Part shown: positions 54,467 to 62,964 of the stretch, piece after piece
Layout of the letters: each line of letters opens with the position of its first letter
Numbering within the stretch: the stretch's first letter is position 1
From: Bacillus sp. ISL-37
Lineage (GTDB): Bacteria > Bacillota > Bacilli > Bacillales > Cytobacillaceae
DNA length: 64,000 nt
Direction: 5' to 3'
Assembly (NCBI RefSeq): GCF_018613315.1
Contig: NZ_JAGGQL010000003.1
Span: 62,001 to 126,000, forward strand
Position numbers and translations under genes: made by a program
The notes under the pieces: generated by a model
The model's database searches: none
What the model saw: only the letters and a program-made list of their open reading frames with translations
Told to the model about the DNA's origin: nothing

Positions 54467-54639
54467 TGAATATCAACAAAGATTTGGATAAAAAAATTAA
54501 GGAGTTTCCTGGAGAACTTTCGGCTATAGCGAGGATTTTGCTACAGGAACTCGAAGCTGGACGCAGATCCACTTCAAAGATAGAAGAATTAATCCGTGAA
54601 GAAATTCGTGAACTGGTGCTTGAGGAGGAAGGCAAATGA
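54463..54639 (+). CDS. 58-aa operon peptide between helicase and ATPase
   Basis: The product is 58 residues and overlaps the helicase stop by 4 nt (ATGA) and the ATPase start by 4 nt (ATGA). It reads MMNINKDLDKKIKEFPGELS, then AIARILLQELEAGRRSTSKI and ELIREEIRELVLEEEGK. The sequence is a charged amphipathic helix pair with an acidic tail. Overlaps on both sides argue strongly that it is translated. It may be a small structural subunit bridging the neighbours or an antitoxin-like modulator. No family is recognised. Confidence 0.75.
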   Translation: MMNINKDLDKKIKEFPGELSAIARILLQELEAGRRSTSKIEELIREEIRELVLEEEGK

Positions 54640-56663
54640 GACTGATTGAAATTGCGCTCCATAACTTCCGCCAGTTTTACGGCGACCAAAAGATCGAATT
54701 TGCCAGCGGAGATCAAAACATCACGATCGTGTTTGGGGAGAACGGAAAAGGAAAAACGGGGATTTTCCGTGCCTTGATGTTTGGTTTATACGGAAGCACG
54801 CATATTCAGCAGGATAATCCTAAGGAAAAAATTCATTTGGTGAACTTGCTGGCAATGGAACGAAATCCGAATATGCCAATTGACTGCACTGTAAAAATTA
54901 CGTTTGAACATAAAGGCATAACGTACGTTATTCAGCGTTTTGCTAGAGGATATAAGTCAGGATCACAAATCACCGAAAAGATTATGGATGCTGAATTGAA
55001 CACCATCGATAAACAGGGGAATTATTCCGCTGAACCGATTACAGATGAAAATGAAATCAAAAACATTATGAATATCATTTTAGATGAAAGCATTAAAGAT
55101 TTCTTCCTGTTCGATGCAGAGAAAATTGAAACTTTGGCAAAAACGGATGCGAAGGTAAAGGAAGAGGTTAAGAACGGAATCGTGAAGCTGCTGCAGATCG
55201 ACAAGCTCGAAGCAGCGATCAACCTGTTAAAGAGGCTGCATACAGCGGAAAAGCGCAGAATTACTTCATCTTCACAGAATCTTGATTTGACTAGAAAGCA
55301 AAATGACATTGATACCCTTTCTGGAGAGATTGCTAATAATGAGGAGAAAATAAGTCTGAAGGAAGAAAACGTGGTATCATGTGGACTTGAAATCGAGCAG
55401 ATTGAGGCTCAGCTTGCTGAGAATGAGGATGTAAAACGAATTCAGGAAAAGCTGAACGTTGAGAAGGATAAGAAAAATCTGCATATCCGCCTTGCTAAGG
55501 ACAAGAAGAACGAAATTAAAGGCGAGCTCATTTCAAATGGCTACCACTTGATAATGAAGGATACGTATTATTCTGTTAAAAACTATCTGGACCAGATCCT
55601 TGTTGACCAGAAGGATTTGATTCCTATCGAGGTCATTGAAAAGTCCTTAAATGAACTCGTTTGTGCCTGCTGTGGCAACAACCTGCAGGAAAACCGTGAG
55701 CATTTAACTCATATTGAGCTGCTGAAGAACAACTTTAAGCGTTCTGAGCTGACACCATTGATCACCCAAATCACTTCAAGCATCCATGATTATGGCATGG
55801 AAGAAGAAGAGATTATGAGTTCGATTGATACGAAGCTCCGTGAATTCCGTGAGATCAAGGACGGAATTGAAGAGATCGAGCGAGAAATCGATAAGTATAG
55901 CAGCCATGTTCAGCAAAAAGCTCAGGAGCAGGAAAACCTGAGAAACCTAGAAGCATCATTGAATAGTAAAAAGAGCTTCCTTCATGATCTTGAAGTTGAA
56001 GTGAAGACGTTAAAAATCCAGACAGCTGAAAAGGAAAAACAATTTGAAGCAATGGAGAAGGATTTCAGCCGCATGCTTCGTGAAAATGAAAGCAATCGTA
56101 TCGATGCGAAGATTCTTAACTACATCGAAACACTCAAGAATCATTTCGAAGCTGTCTTTAAGGAATACAGCGATGAAATGCGATTGAAGCTGACTACGGA
56201 AACGACAGAAATATTCAAATCCCTGATCGACCGCAAAGATAAGGATTTGGTCAAGCGTATTGACATCAATGAAAAATACGAGATTGATATCATGGGCTGG
56301 GATAATATCAATATTACACAGGATATCTCACAGGGTCAGCGTCAGGTTGTTGCGTTATCGTTTATTACGTCTCTTGCAAAGGTTGCTGCAGGCGGATCAG
56401 AGGATATTAACTTCCCGTTATTTATGGACACGCCATTTGGCCGTATTTCCGGAAATAACCGTGACCATTTGATTGATAACATTCCGAACCTGACATCACA
56501 GTGGGTTCTGCTTTTAACTGATACCGAGCTCTCAAGAACAGAAGAAATCCGTTTCAAAGGCACTGGTAAGCTAGGAAAGTGGTATAAGCTTGAGCAAATC
56601 GAGCCAGGACACTCTGACATCGTACCGGTTCAAATCAACGAAACTATGTCAACCAGGGGGTAA
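54636..56663 (+). CDS. DndD-like SMC/Rad50-type ATPase with CxxC hook
   Basis: The protein is 675 residues with GAGGAGG before the ATG. The Walker A motif GENGKGKT is at 34-41 after HNFRQFYGDQKIEF, as in RecF/Rad50 proteins. FFLFDAEKIETLA (about 156-168) is a typical DndD element. Coiled coils at about 210-300 and 385-500 flank VCACCGNNL (Cys343/Cys346), a zinc-hook-like turn. The ABC signature ISQGQRQV lies at 564-571 and Walker B/D-loop LFMDTPFGRISG at 595-606. It would clamp and move DNA with ATP. DndD belongs to phosphorothioation systems, but dndB, dndC and dndA are absent here, so sulfur modification is unlikely to be its job. Confidence 0.88.
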   Translation: MRLIEIALHNFRQFYGDQKIEFASGDQNITIVFGENGKGKTGIFRALMFGLYGSTHIQQDNPKEKIHLVNLLAMERNPNMPIDCTVKITFEHKGITYVIQRFARGYKSGSQITEKIMDAELNTIDKQGNYSAEPITDENEIKNIMNIILDESIKDFFLFDAEKIETLAKTDAKVKEEVKNGIVKLLQIDKLEAAINLLKRLHTAEKRRITSSSQNLDLTRKQNDIDTLSGEIANNEEKISLKEENVVSCGLEIEQIEAQLAENEDVKRIQEKLNVEKDKKNLHIRLAKDKKNEIKGELISNGYHLIMKDTYYSVKNYLDQILVDQKDLIPIEVIEKSLNELVCACCGNNLQENREHLTHIELLKNNFKRSELTPLITQITSSIHDYGMEEEEIMSSIDTKLREFREIKDGIEEIEREIDKYSSHVQQKAQEQENLRNLEASLNSKKSFLHDLEVEVKTLKIQTAEKEKQFEAMEKDFSRMLRENESNRIDAKILNYIETLKNHFEAVFKEYSDEMRLKLTTETTEIFKSLIDRKDKDLVKRIDINEKYEIDIMGWDNINITQDISQGQRQVVALSFITSLAKVAAGGSEDINFPLFMDTPFGRISGNNRDHLIDNIPNLTSQWVLLLTDTELSRTEEIRFKGTGKLGKWYKLEQIEPGHSDIVPVQINETMSTRG

Positions 56664-56666
56664 ACA

Positions 56667-57119
56667 ATGGACTTTTTAGCAGATCAGGCATTAGTCTACA
56701 CAAGTAAAAAGTACGAAGAAATCTACTATCACTTCAATAAAAATTTTGAAGTAAAGTACCAGGATCTCTTCCTACTGTGCGCAAGTATTGGATTCAAGAA
56801 AAACCGCAAATTACCATTAGGCGAACGTGGCCGTGAACTTAGAACGAACTACCTAAAAGTAAAACAAAAAGCAACCGTCTACTCCATCATCCTAAGCGAC
56901 GAAGAACTCGGCAAAAACATCGAAGCCTTCGAAGAAGACGAATTCCCGCGAAAAGCCAGAAAACGCATTGAAGAATATGCAGAAGGTGGCATGGAAATCC
57001 TCGTCGAAGAAGTTTTCGGAAGACGCTGGGATGGAAACACGCTTGATACAAATTATACAGAATATGAGGTTGATTTACTCACTTATATTTATGCGGATTC
57101 AATGGCGGTACCATTTTAA
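56667..57119 (+). CDS. 150-aa conserved-looking protein, last gene of the operon
   Basis: The protein starts 3 nt after the ATPase stop with AGGGGG upstream. It is soluble and helical: YTSKKYEEIYYHFNKNFE, VKYQDLFLLCASIGFKKNRK, LPLGERGRELRTNYLK, then an acidic middle and the C-terminal ADSMAVPF. The pairing of a DndD-like ATPase with a small helical protein recalls DndD-DndE. The segment FLLCASIGFKKN is loosely like DndE-type proteins, but I cannot claim homology. It is followed by a strong terminator that ends the five-gene unit. Confidence 0.7.
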   Translation: MDFLADQALVYTSKKYEEIYYHFNKNFEVKYQDLFLLCASIGFKKNRKLPLGERGRELRTNYLKVKQKATVYSIILSDEELGKNIEAFEEDEFPRKARKRIEEYAEGGMEILVEEVFGRRWDGNTLDTNYTEYEVDLLTYIYADSMAVPF

Positions 57120-57140
57120 TTTAAATAATTTCAAACTTGG

Positions 57141-57178
57141 CAGAGTGGTGCTTACATGTTAAGCCCACTCTGTTTTTT
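57141..57178 (+). terminator. Terminator of the five-gene operon
   Basis: CAGAGTGG-T-GCTTA and TAAGC-CCACTCTG pair with one bulge around CATGT, followed by T6. It is 21 nt past the last stop codon. Confidence 0.9.
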
Positions 57179-57190
57179 ATACTTATTTTG

Positions 57191-57218
57191 TTGTTCCATG
57201 TTGTTCCATGTTGTTCCA
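57191..57218. repeat. 10-bp tandem repeat, 2.8 copies
   Basis: TTGTTCCATG is repeated twice exactly and then as TTGTTCCA, between the five-gene operon and the GTPase gene. It may be slippage DNA or a clustered binding site about 75 nt before the next start. Confidence 0.6.
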
Positions 57219-57292
57219 AAATAATGTCATAAATTAATGCATACCTAAATAACTATTTTAAGGTGATATCTTATTATAGGGGAGGTATTTCA

Positions 57293-59539
57293 TTGGGAAG
57301 TTATCGGGCATTTAAAAATAGAACCCAAAATCGTAAGAGCTGGTGTGTTTCTTTTAGACATCCGCTCCGAAAAGATTCAAAAGGAAAAGTGGGCTTAAAG
57401 ATTAGGAGAGGGCTTGGCACTACTGATGAACACGAAGCAGAACTTCTGGTTTCACAAATGAACCAATTATTAAAGGATGAGTCTTATTGGAGCCCAACTG
57501 TTAAACAGAAGGCACTTTTATACTTCGATGAGCGAATTGTTTCTGCATTTTATGACTCAATTGAGCCCAGAAAACCTCTAGATTGTTGGTCGGTTAGGGA
57601 AAGAATTATTCCTTTACCCGATAAGGATCAAGGCTATTCCGTTTCCCAATTGTTAGGTACCACTGGAGCGGGAAAAACAACCTTAATCCGTCAGTTAATA
57701 GGTACACATCCCGAAAAAGATCGATTCCCTTCCACCTCTACAGCTAAAACCACCGTTTGTGACATGGAAATCATATTGAAAAATGAGGATTACTACAAAG
57801 CTGTTGTCACATTCTTTCCTTTAGAAAAAATCAGGCTATATATTGAAGAGTGCGTATTAAATGCAGGGAAATCACTTGTTGATGGTGATAGTGAACAGAC
57901 GGTTATTCGTCATCTGCTTGAACACACTGAACAACGATTTAGATTAAGTTATTTAATGGGTAATATCGCTCCTGAAAGAAGTGACTCCACAAACACCTTC
58001 TTTTATGATGAGGATGATGACGAGTTTGAGGATGCAAATTTTGAAGAGAATATTGAACCTAAAGATAAAGAGGAATTGGAAAAAAAATTAAGGGACATTT
58101 TAATTGAGTTAAAATCTTCAGCTCAAGTTATTTGGTCAGAGGTTCACGAAGAACTTGGAATTACAATGGGCTTAATTGATGAAAATGAAGAAGAAATCAT
58201 TGACCAACTATTTGAGGAAACTTGGAAGGATAGTTCTGAGTTTAATGAAATTGTTGAAACAATCTTCGATGAGGTAGAAACTAAATTCAGTCTTGTAACT
58301 GAAGGAGAGTTTACTTTTAATACCCAAGAATGGGCTGAAAGCTGGACATATGAGGAGAAAGATCGCAGCAAGTTTATTGAAACCTTAAAGCAGATGACAG
58401 GCAATAACGCTAGGCAATTCGGAAAGCTTCTAACCCCTTTGGTGCAAGGAGTTCGAATTTCGGGTCCATTTAAACCAATTTGGTGGGAAGGTGAAATACC
58501 TAAATTGGTTCTCATTGATGGAGAAGGAATCGGTCACCAAGCTGGTTCGAGCGTTTCTAATAAGCTTAGTAAAAGAATGGAAGATGTAGATGCAATTTTA
58601 TTAGTCGACAATTCCAAATCACCTATGCTTACGGAACCGATAACAATACTAAAGCATATCGCCACTACGGGACAAAGTTCAAAGCTGCATGTTTGCTTTA
58701 CACATTTTGATGAAGTTAAAGGAGACAATCTACTAACAATAAAAGATAAAAGAAATCATGTTCGAGGGTCTCTGGATAATGCAATAAATGAGATTGGTAA
58801 TGTTCTCGGTTATAATATTGCCAGACATTTATCTCGACAAATTGGTCAAAAACACTATTTTGCAGCCGGTATCCACAATTTGATCGAGGATAATAAGAAT
58901 TTTTCTGTAAAACAACTCATTAAGTTAATTGAGTCGTTACAGAAACCTAAAGAGGATAAACACCTGACTAATGAGGCAATCCCTATTTTTGATGGCTCTT
59001 CGGCAATATTACCTATTCAGAGTGGAGTGAGGGATTTTTATAAACAATGGGATGGAAAGTTAGGATTTCTTCATAACAAAAGCAAAAAAGAACATTGGAC
59101 CAGGATAAAAGCATTAAGCAGAAGACTTGCAGAGCTCGGTGAAGATGAATACGACGATCTAAAACCAATTGCAGATTTAATTAGGAGCATACGTGAAAGT
59201 GTTTTTAAATCTGTTATAGATACTCCTAAATCCTGGATAAACCCAACTGTTGATGAGGAACAAAAACAGGAGGTAAAAGACTCAATCGCTTCCCTGTTTA
59301 ATAAAAATCTTTATGAGTTTATTAGTGTTAGAATGTGGGAGTCACAATTAAGAGAATGGGAAACTGCCTATGGCAGAAAAGGATCTGGTTCAACTTTAGT
59401 AAGAGCCAACGATATCAAGGGTATATACAAAGGCACTATTCCAGTACCAGAGGACTTTGAGTTGAATAAGGAAGCTATAAGTAGTTTGATGACTATATTG
59501 AAGGCTTCTATTACCGACTGCGGTGGTAAAATTGAATAA
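57293..59539 (+). CDS. Predicted large P-loop GTPase with integrase-arm-like N-terminus
   Basis: The protein is 748 residues from TTG 57293 (GGGGAGG 7 nt upstream). The N-terminal 60 residues (RKSWCVSFRHPLRKDSKGK, then RRGLGTTDEHEAELLVSQ) look like the arm-type DNA-binding domain of tyrosine integrases. The G-domain begins with GTTGAGKTT (G1, about 122-130). Candidate switch residues are TSTAKTTV (about 148-155), LIDGEGIGH gives G3 (Asp409-x-x-Gly412), and FTHFDEVKGD replaces G4 (Asp473). Between them lies a ~230-residue insert with an acidic run (DEDDDEFEDANFEENIE). This pattern fits dynamin- or septin-like large GTPases. The substrate and partner are unknown. It has its own terminator. Confidence 0.65.
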   Translation: MGSYRAFKNRTQNRKSWCVSFRHPLRKDSKGKVGLKIRRGLGTTDEHEAELLVSQMNQLLKDESYWSPTVKQKALLYFDERIVSAFYDSIEPRKPLDCWSVRERIIPLPDKDQGYSVSQLLGTTGAGKTTLIRQLIGTHPEKDRFPSTSTAKTTVCDMEIILKNEDYYKAVVTFFPLEKIRLYIEECVLNAGKSLVDGDSEQTVIRHLLEHTEQRFRLSYLMGNIAPERSDSTNTFFYDEDDDEFEDANFEENIEPKDKEELEKKLRDILIELKSSAQVIWSEVHEELGITMGLIDENEEEIIDQLFEETWKDSSEFNEIVETIFDEVETKFSLVTEGEFTFNTQEWAESWTYEEKDRSKFIETLKQMTGNNARQFGKLLTPLVQGVRISGPFKPIWWEGEIPKLVLIDGEGIGHQAGSSVSNKLSKRMEDVDAILLVDNSKSPMLTEPITILKHIATTGQSSKLHVCFTHFDEVKGDNLLTIKDKRNHVRGSLDNAINEIGNVLGYNIARHLSRQIGQKHYFAAGIHNLIEDNKNFSVKQLIKLIESLQKPKEDKHLTNEAIPIFDGSSAILPIQSGVRDFYKQWDGKLGFLHNKSKKEHWTRIKALSRRLAELGEDEYDDLKPIADLIRSIRESVFKSVIDTPKSWINPTVDEEQKQEVKDSIASLFNKNLYEFISVRMWESQLREWETAYGRKGSGSTLVRANDIKGIYKGTIPVPEDFELNKEAISSLMTILKASITDCGGKIE

Positions 59540-59546
59540 AATAAAC

Positions 59547-59574
59547 ACCCTGGCTAAATTGCCAGGGTACTTTT
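59547..59574. terminator. Terminator between convergent GTPase and nuclease genes
   Basis: ACCCTGGC and GCCAGGGT form a perfect 8-bp stem around TAAATT. ACTTTT follows on the forward strand. It lies between two convergent stop codons and could serve both. Confidence 0.75.
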
Positions 59575-59586
59575 ATGCTTAGACAA

Positions 59587-60570
59587 TTAATTGCTTTCAG
59601 TATCCATAGATTCCATATGCTCATGCCGTATCTGCGAGAGACTTTTTCCTGTTTCCTTATGAATCGCAAAAACGTATGTTTGAATACTTGACCATCCATA
59701 GAGCCCTTTTAACCACTTTTGCATGGATTGTTCTGTGTCATTCACAAGAATATTACCATTAGCTAAAAGAACCCCTTCATCTGGAAAGTCTTTGGCTTTT
59801 ATTACATCGCCAGCTCTTACAACACCCCATTCAAGCATGGAGTCTATTTTTGGTAATGCTCGCTTAGAAATATTTGTGTTTTTAGGTTTGGATAAAGGGG
59901 ATGACTTTTCCAAGAAATTCACAAAATAATCATCGTAATCGTTCAGTGGCAGTACTTTTTCAACATTTAAAAATACTTCCTCTGCAATTTTATATGGAGT
60001 TAGTTTAATGCAGCTTATATCTACATTATTACTGTTTAACCAAGCAACAGCAGAAAGAGTTTGTTCATCAAAGTCAGAAGCCACCAGGATAATCCTTTGT
60101 TTTTGATTAAAACTGTTTATGGCATTGTGTTCTTGAAGAAACGCTGATAATTTTCTGCTGCCTAATTCGAAGCTAGTTAAAGATCCGATATCGAAATCAC
60201 GACGGTATTTGTCAATATAGGGAGCGTAAATTTTCGTTACCAGGTCTTCAGGGTCTTTAATAGTTGCATAGCTTGCAGCGTATCGTATAGCCTGGAATTC
60301 AAAAGATTCTTTCCGGTTTTCAATATCTTTGCGATCTCTCTTAATTTCAATTAAAACGATGTCTCCGTTATTATCAATAGCTGTTAAATCACTACGTCCG
60401 TAATGAACATTTCTTACCTGTTGACCAACAATGAGCATCGATTTTTCCTCATCAGCTATCATCTCGATATTGGTCCTTAACAATTCCTCTATATCACTTT
60501 CTTGCATTCCTAAATCTGAAAATGTCACTGGCTCAATACTCTCCGCTTTATATTTCGAGATTTTATACAT
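59587..60570 (-). CDS. DUF91/NucS-like endonuclease with RAMA-like C-terminus
   Basis: The protein is 327 residues with GAGGG 5 nt before the ATG. After SDIEELLRTNIEMIADEEKS, the PD-(D/E)xK nuclease core is GRSDLTAIDNNGDIVLIEIK (Asp61, Glu75-x-Lys77), as in NucS/DUF91 endonucleases. A helical/strand middle (about 150-235) leads to a C-terminal ~80 residues (MLEWGVVRAGDVIKAKDF, VLLANGNILVND, LYGWSSIQTYVFA). That tail resembles the RAMA domain of modified-DNA-reading proteins. It would cut DNA, perhaps guided by base modification. It sits reverse-oriented between the GTPase and the McrBC-like genes. Confidence 0.8.
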   Translation of the reverse strand: MYKISKYKAESIEPVTFSDLGMQESDIEELLRTNIEMIADEEKSMLIVGQQVRNVHYGRSDLTAIDNNGDIVLIEIKRDRKDIENRKESFEFQAIRYAASYATIKDPEDLVTKIYAPYIDKYRRDFDIGSLTSFELGSRKLSAFLQEHNAINSFNQKQRIILVASDFDEQTLSAVAWLNSNNVDISCIKLTPYKIAEEVFLNVEKVLPLNDYDDYFVNFLEKSSPLSKPKNTNISKRALPKIDSMLEWGVVRAGDVIKAKDFPDEGVLLANGNILVNDTEQSMQKWLKGLYGWSSIQTYVFAIHKETGKSLSQIRHEHMESMDTESN

Positions 60571-60735
60571 TAGGAACCCTCGCTTTAAAAGAAATCTATT
60601 ATATTTAGTCTACCACTAATTGAGATTTAATTAGTATTCATTGACTTAGGATAATTATTCACAGCCTTTTATTTCCATACTATCTTTAGTAGTATTAAAT
60701 TAACAAAGTTATCAATGAATAAAGAGGGTGCTTCT

Positions 60736-62964
60736 GTGCTAAATCTCAATCATTTTCAATCTATTTTAAATATGGAAAATACCGAATTCCGATGCAGAAA
60801 GGCATTGGATGAAATTTCTCCAGTTATTAAACCATTGTTTGAACGTTTTGTAGATAAGTTAGATATTCAATTAAATGAAGAAATATATATACGTAGCTAC
60901 GACACTACATTGTCTACAACTTATCATGATGCTAGAAATCCAACTTATGCTGAGAAGAAAAAGGTCTCGGATATTGGCCGCAAATACTTTGTCGGTTTGT
61001 ATACCAAAGTGAATGATAAGGAATATAACTTAATCACTTTGGAACTTAATGGATTCAGCCAATTAATCCTTATCCACCACGAGGTGAACTTTATTCCGTT
61101 TTGGGCCTGGTATAAAAATGAGAAGATACATAGTGTACTAAACTCGATTCCCTTGGAATTCGATATTTTAACCGGTTGGAAGGAAAAAGAGAAAATCCCT
61201 AGAGAGGACTTCGTAAAGTATATAAAAGATTGTATTAAACCGAGAAGACGACCATGGTTTCAAATTGGAATGAGTCTCCCTTTAGATGGGAACCTAGAGG
61301 AACAGTTCTTAATTGATAACTTACTGAAAACGTGGAATCAGTTGGAGCAATATAGAACTTATTTTAATCAAGAAATTGATATTTCGCATAAAACCTATAA
61401 TGCATTAATGGCTCTGGCTGCAACTAGAAATATAAAGGAAACTGAACTACTAGGACGTATATATTCAGTTGATATCTCTTCTGTAGAAGGATACAAAACA
61501 AATGCTAAACGACAATCGTTTCATATCTATGAAAGTGATCAGATGGTTACAAAGGGTTTTCTATATTATTTTGAGTTTCATGAAAAATTCTCTCCTTTTC
61601 AAACCATCATGGTACAAATAGAAGGGCATAATCATATATTTACAAATGCTCGTGAAATTTTAGGTAACGGTATTAAAGAATGGCGGATTTCAAAATCCTT
61701 TACCACACAAACCCTGGATAACCATCAAGTAATGGCAGAGGCAATGAAATTATTGAACGAACATGGAATTGAAGCAGGAAGCAATGTTTATAAAGTTGGT
61801 AGTTTTAATAATGAGACTAGAACGTTTGTTGAAGGTAATGAACGAGTTAAGAAAAACTTCATTGACGCTGCTTTGTTATTTGCGCATGCAAGCCAAAAAC
61901 TTGAATTGCCTACTGATGAACAGGAAGAAGAAGTGGATTTAGTGGATTCACCTCTTGAGAATACTGATTTACTTGAACCTAATTTTCAGTTTGAGGAAAT
62001 CTATCAGACTATAACAAATAGTAGTTTCACTTTTTCAAAAGAAATTATCCGGGACCTGCATCTGAATTTAACTGCCCTTGATGATAAGCATTTTGTTCTT
62101 TTAAGCGGCATTTCTGGAACCGGAAAAACTCAATTATGCCGTCTGTATACTAATGCAGTCTATGGTCTGGAGTATGAGGATGAAAATCCGTACTTCACGA
62201 TCATTCCGGTAAGGCCTGATTGGACTGATGCGAGTGCCCTGTTTGGATACTATAGTTCTTTTGAGAAGCGATATGTTAGAACAGAGTTTCTTAATGTTAT
62301 CCTAAATGCTTTGAAGGAAAGGGAGAAACCTCATTTTATTTTACTTGATGAAATGAATCTTGCTCGAGTTGAATACTATTTAAGTGATTATCTTAGCGCG
62401 GTTGAATCAAGAAAGGAAATACCATTGCATCAAGATGACCATATAGTTGAAATTCCTAAAAAGCTATTGATTCCGCCAAATGTTTATCTACTAGGCACTA
62501 TTAATGTCGATGAAACGACTCATTCAATTTCTGATAAAGTACTTGATCGTGCATTTGTCATGACCTTGTCTGATGTTGACTTTAATTCTTACTGGGATAG
62601 AGCGAACCAGGATATCAAGGAAGTGCTTGGTCGAGAGTTTGCCATGCTAAAGGAATTACATCACATGTTATTAACGTACGAACTTCATTTTGGTTATCGG
62701 ACAATGGGGGAAATGTTGCGCAAACTGTTTGTTAATCATCAGTTGCCTGAGGAACATCAAATGGAGCCTTTAAAAGCTTTGGATCGGGTTATTTCTGAGA
62801 AGGTTTTAACGAAAGTTCGTGGTGATGAAAGGATTGCTGAAATGTTAAGAAAGATGGAAGTTTGGCTTAAGGAAAACCTTGAGGCAGATTCCATTTCGCT
62901 AAAACATGTCAAAAGGATGCAAGAGGAGTTGGAGTATTATGGAGCCACTCAGTTCTGGAGGTAA
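60736..62964 (+). CDS. McrB-like AAA+ GTPase/ATPase of a type IV-type restriction system
   Basis: The protein is 742 residues from GTG 60736 (GAGGG 7 nt upstream); ATG 60715 has no RBS. The N-terminal DUF3578/MrcB-like domain includes RPWFQIGMSLPLDGNLEEQF and QLEQYRTYFNQEI. The AAA+ module has GISGTGKT (458-465), ILLDEMNLARVEYYLSDYL (Walker B Asp538-Glu539 with the McrB-type Met-Asn), and LGTINVDETTHSISDKVLDR. McrB reads modified or unusual DNA, forms rings and translocates DNA, bringing in the McrC nuclease. The next gene overlaps its 3' end by 26 nt and encodes that partner. It may also belong to the LlaJI-like branch. Confidence 0.88.
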   Translation: MLNLNHFQSILNMENTEFRCRKALDEISPVIKPLFERFVDKLDIQLNEEIYIRSYDTTLSTTYHDARNPTYAEKKKVSDIGRKYFVGLYTKVNDKEYNLITLELNGFSQLILIHHEVNFIPFWAWYKNEKIHSVLNSIPLEFDILTGWKEKEKIPREDFVKYIKDCIKPRRRPWFQIGMSLPLDGNLEEQFLIDNLLKTWNQLEQYRTYFNQEIDISHKTYNALMALAATRNIKETELLGRIYSVDISSVEGYKTNAKRQSFHIYESDQMVTKGFLYYFEFHEKFSPFQTIMVQIEGHNHIFTNAREILGNGIKEWRISKSFTTQTLDNHQVMAEAMKLLNEHGIEAGSNVYKVGSFNNETRTFVEGNERVKKNFIDAALLFAHASQKLELPTDEQEEEVDLVDSPLENTDLLEPNFQFEEIYQTITNSSFTFSKEIIRDLHLNLTALDDKHFVLLSGISGTGKTQLCRLYTNAVYGLEYEDENPYFTIIPVRPDWTDASALFGYYSSFEKRYVRTEFLNVILNALKEREKPHFILLDEMNLARVEYYLSDYLSAVESRKEIPLHQDDHIVEIPKKLLIPPNVYLLGTINVDETTHSISDKVLDRAFVMTLSDVDFNSYWDRANQDIKEVLGREFAMLKELHHMLLTYELHFGYRTMGEMLRKLFVNHQLPEEHQMEPLKALDRVISEKVLTKVRGDERIAEMLRKMEVWLKENLEADSISLKHVKRMQEELEYYGATQFWR

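Noticed and set aside
48490-57119. Calling the five-gene operon a Dnd phosphorothioation or DISARM system
   Set aside because: dndA/B/C and the DISARM methyltransferase and DUF1998 genes are absent; only the ATPase resembles DndD and PLD/helicase are fused rather than separate.
57191-57218. Short tandem TTGTTCCATG repeats as a CRISPR array
   Set aside because: The units are 10 bp with no spacers; no cas genes are in the window.
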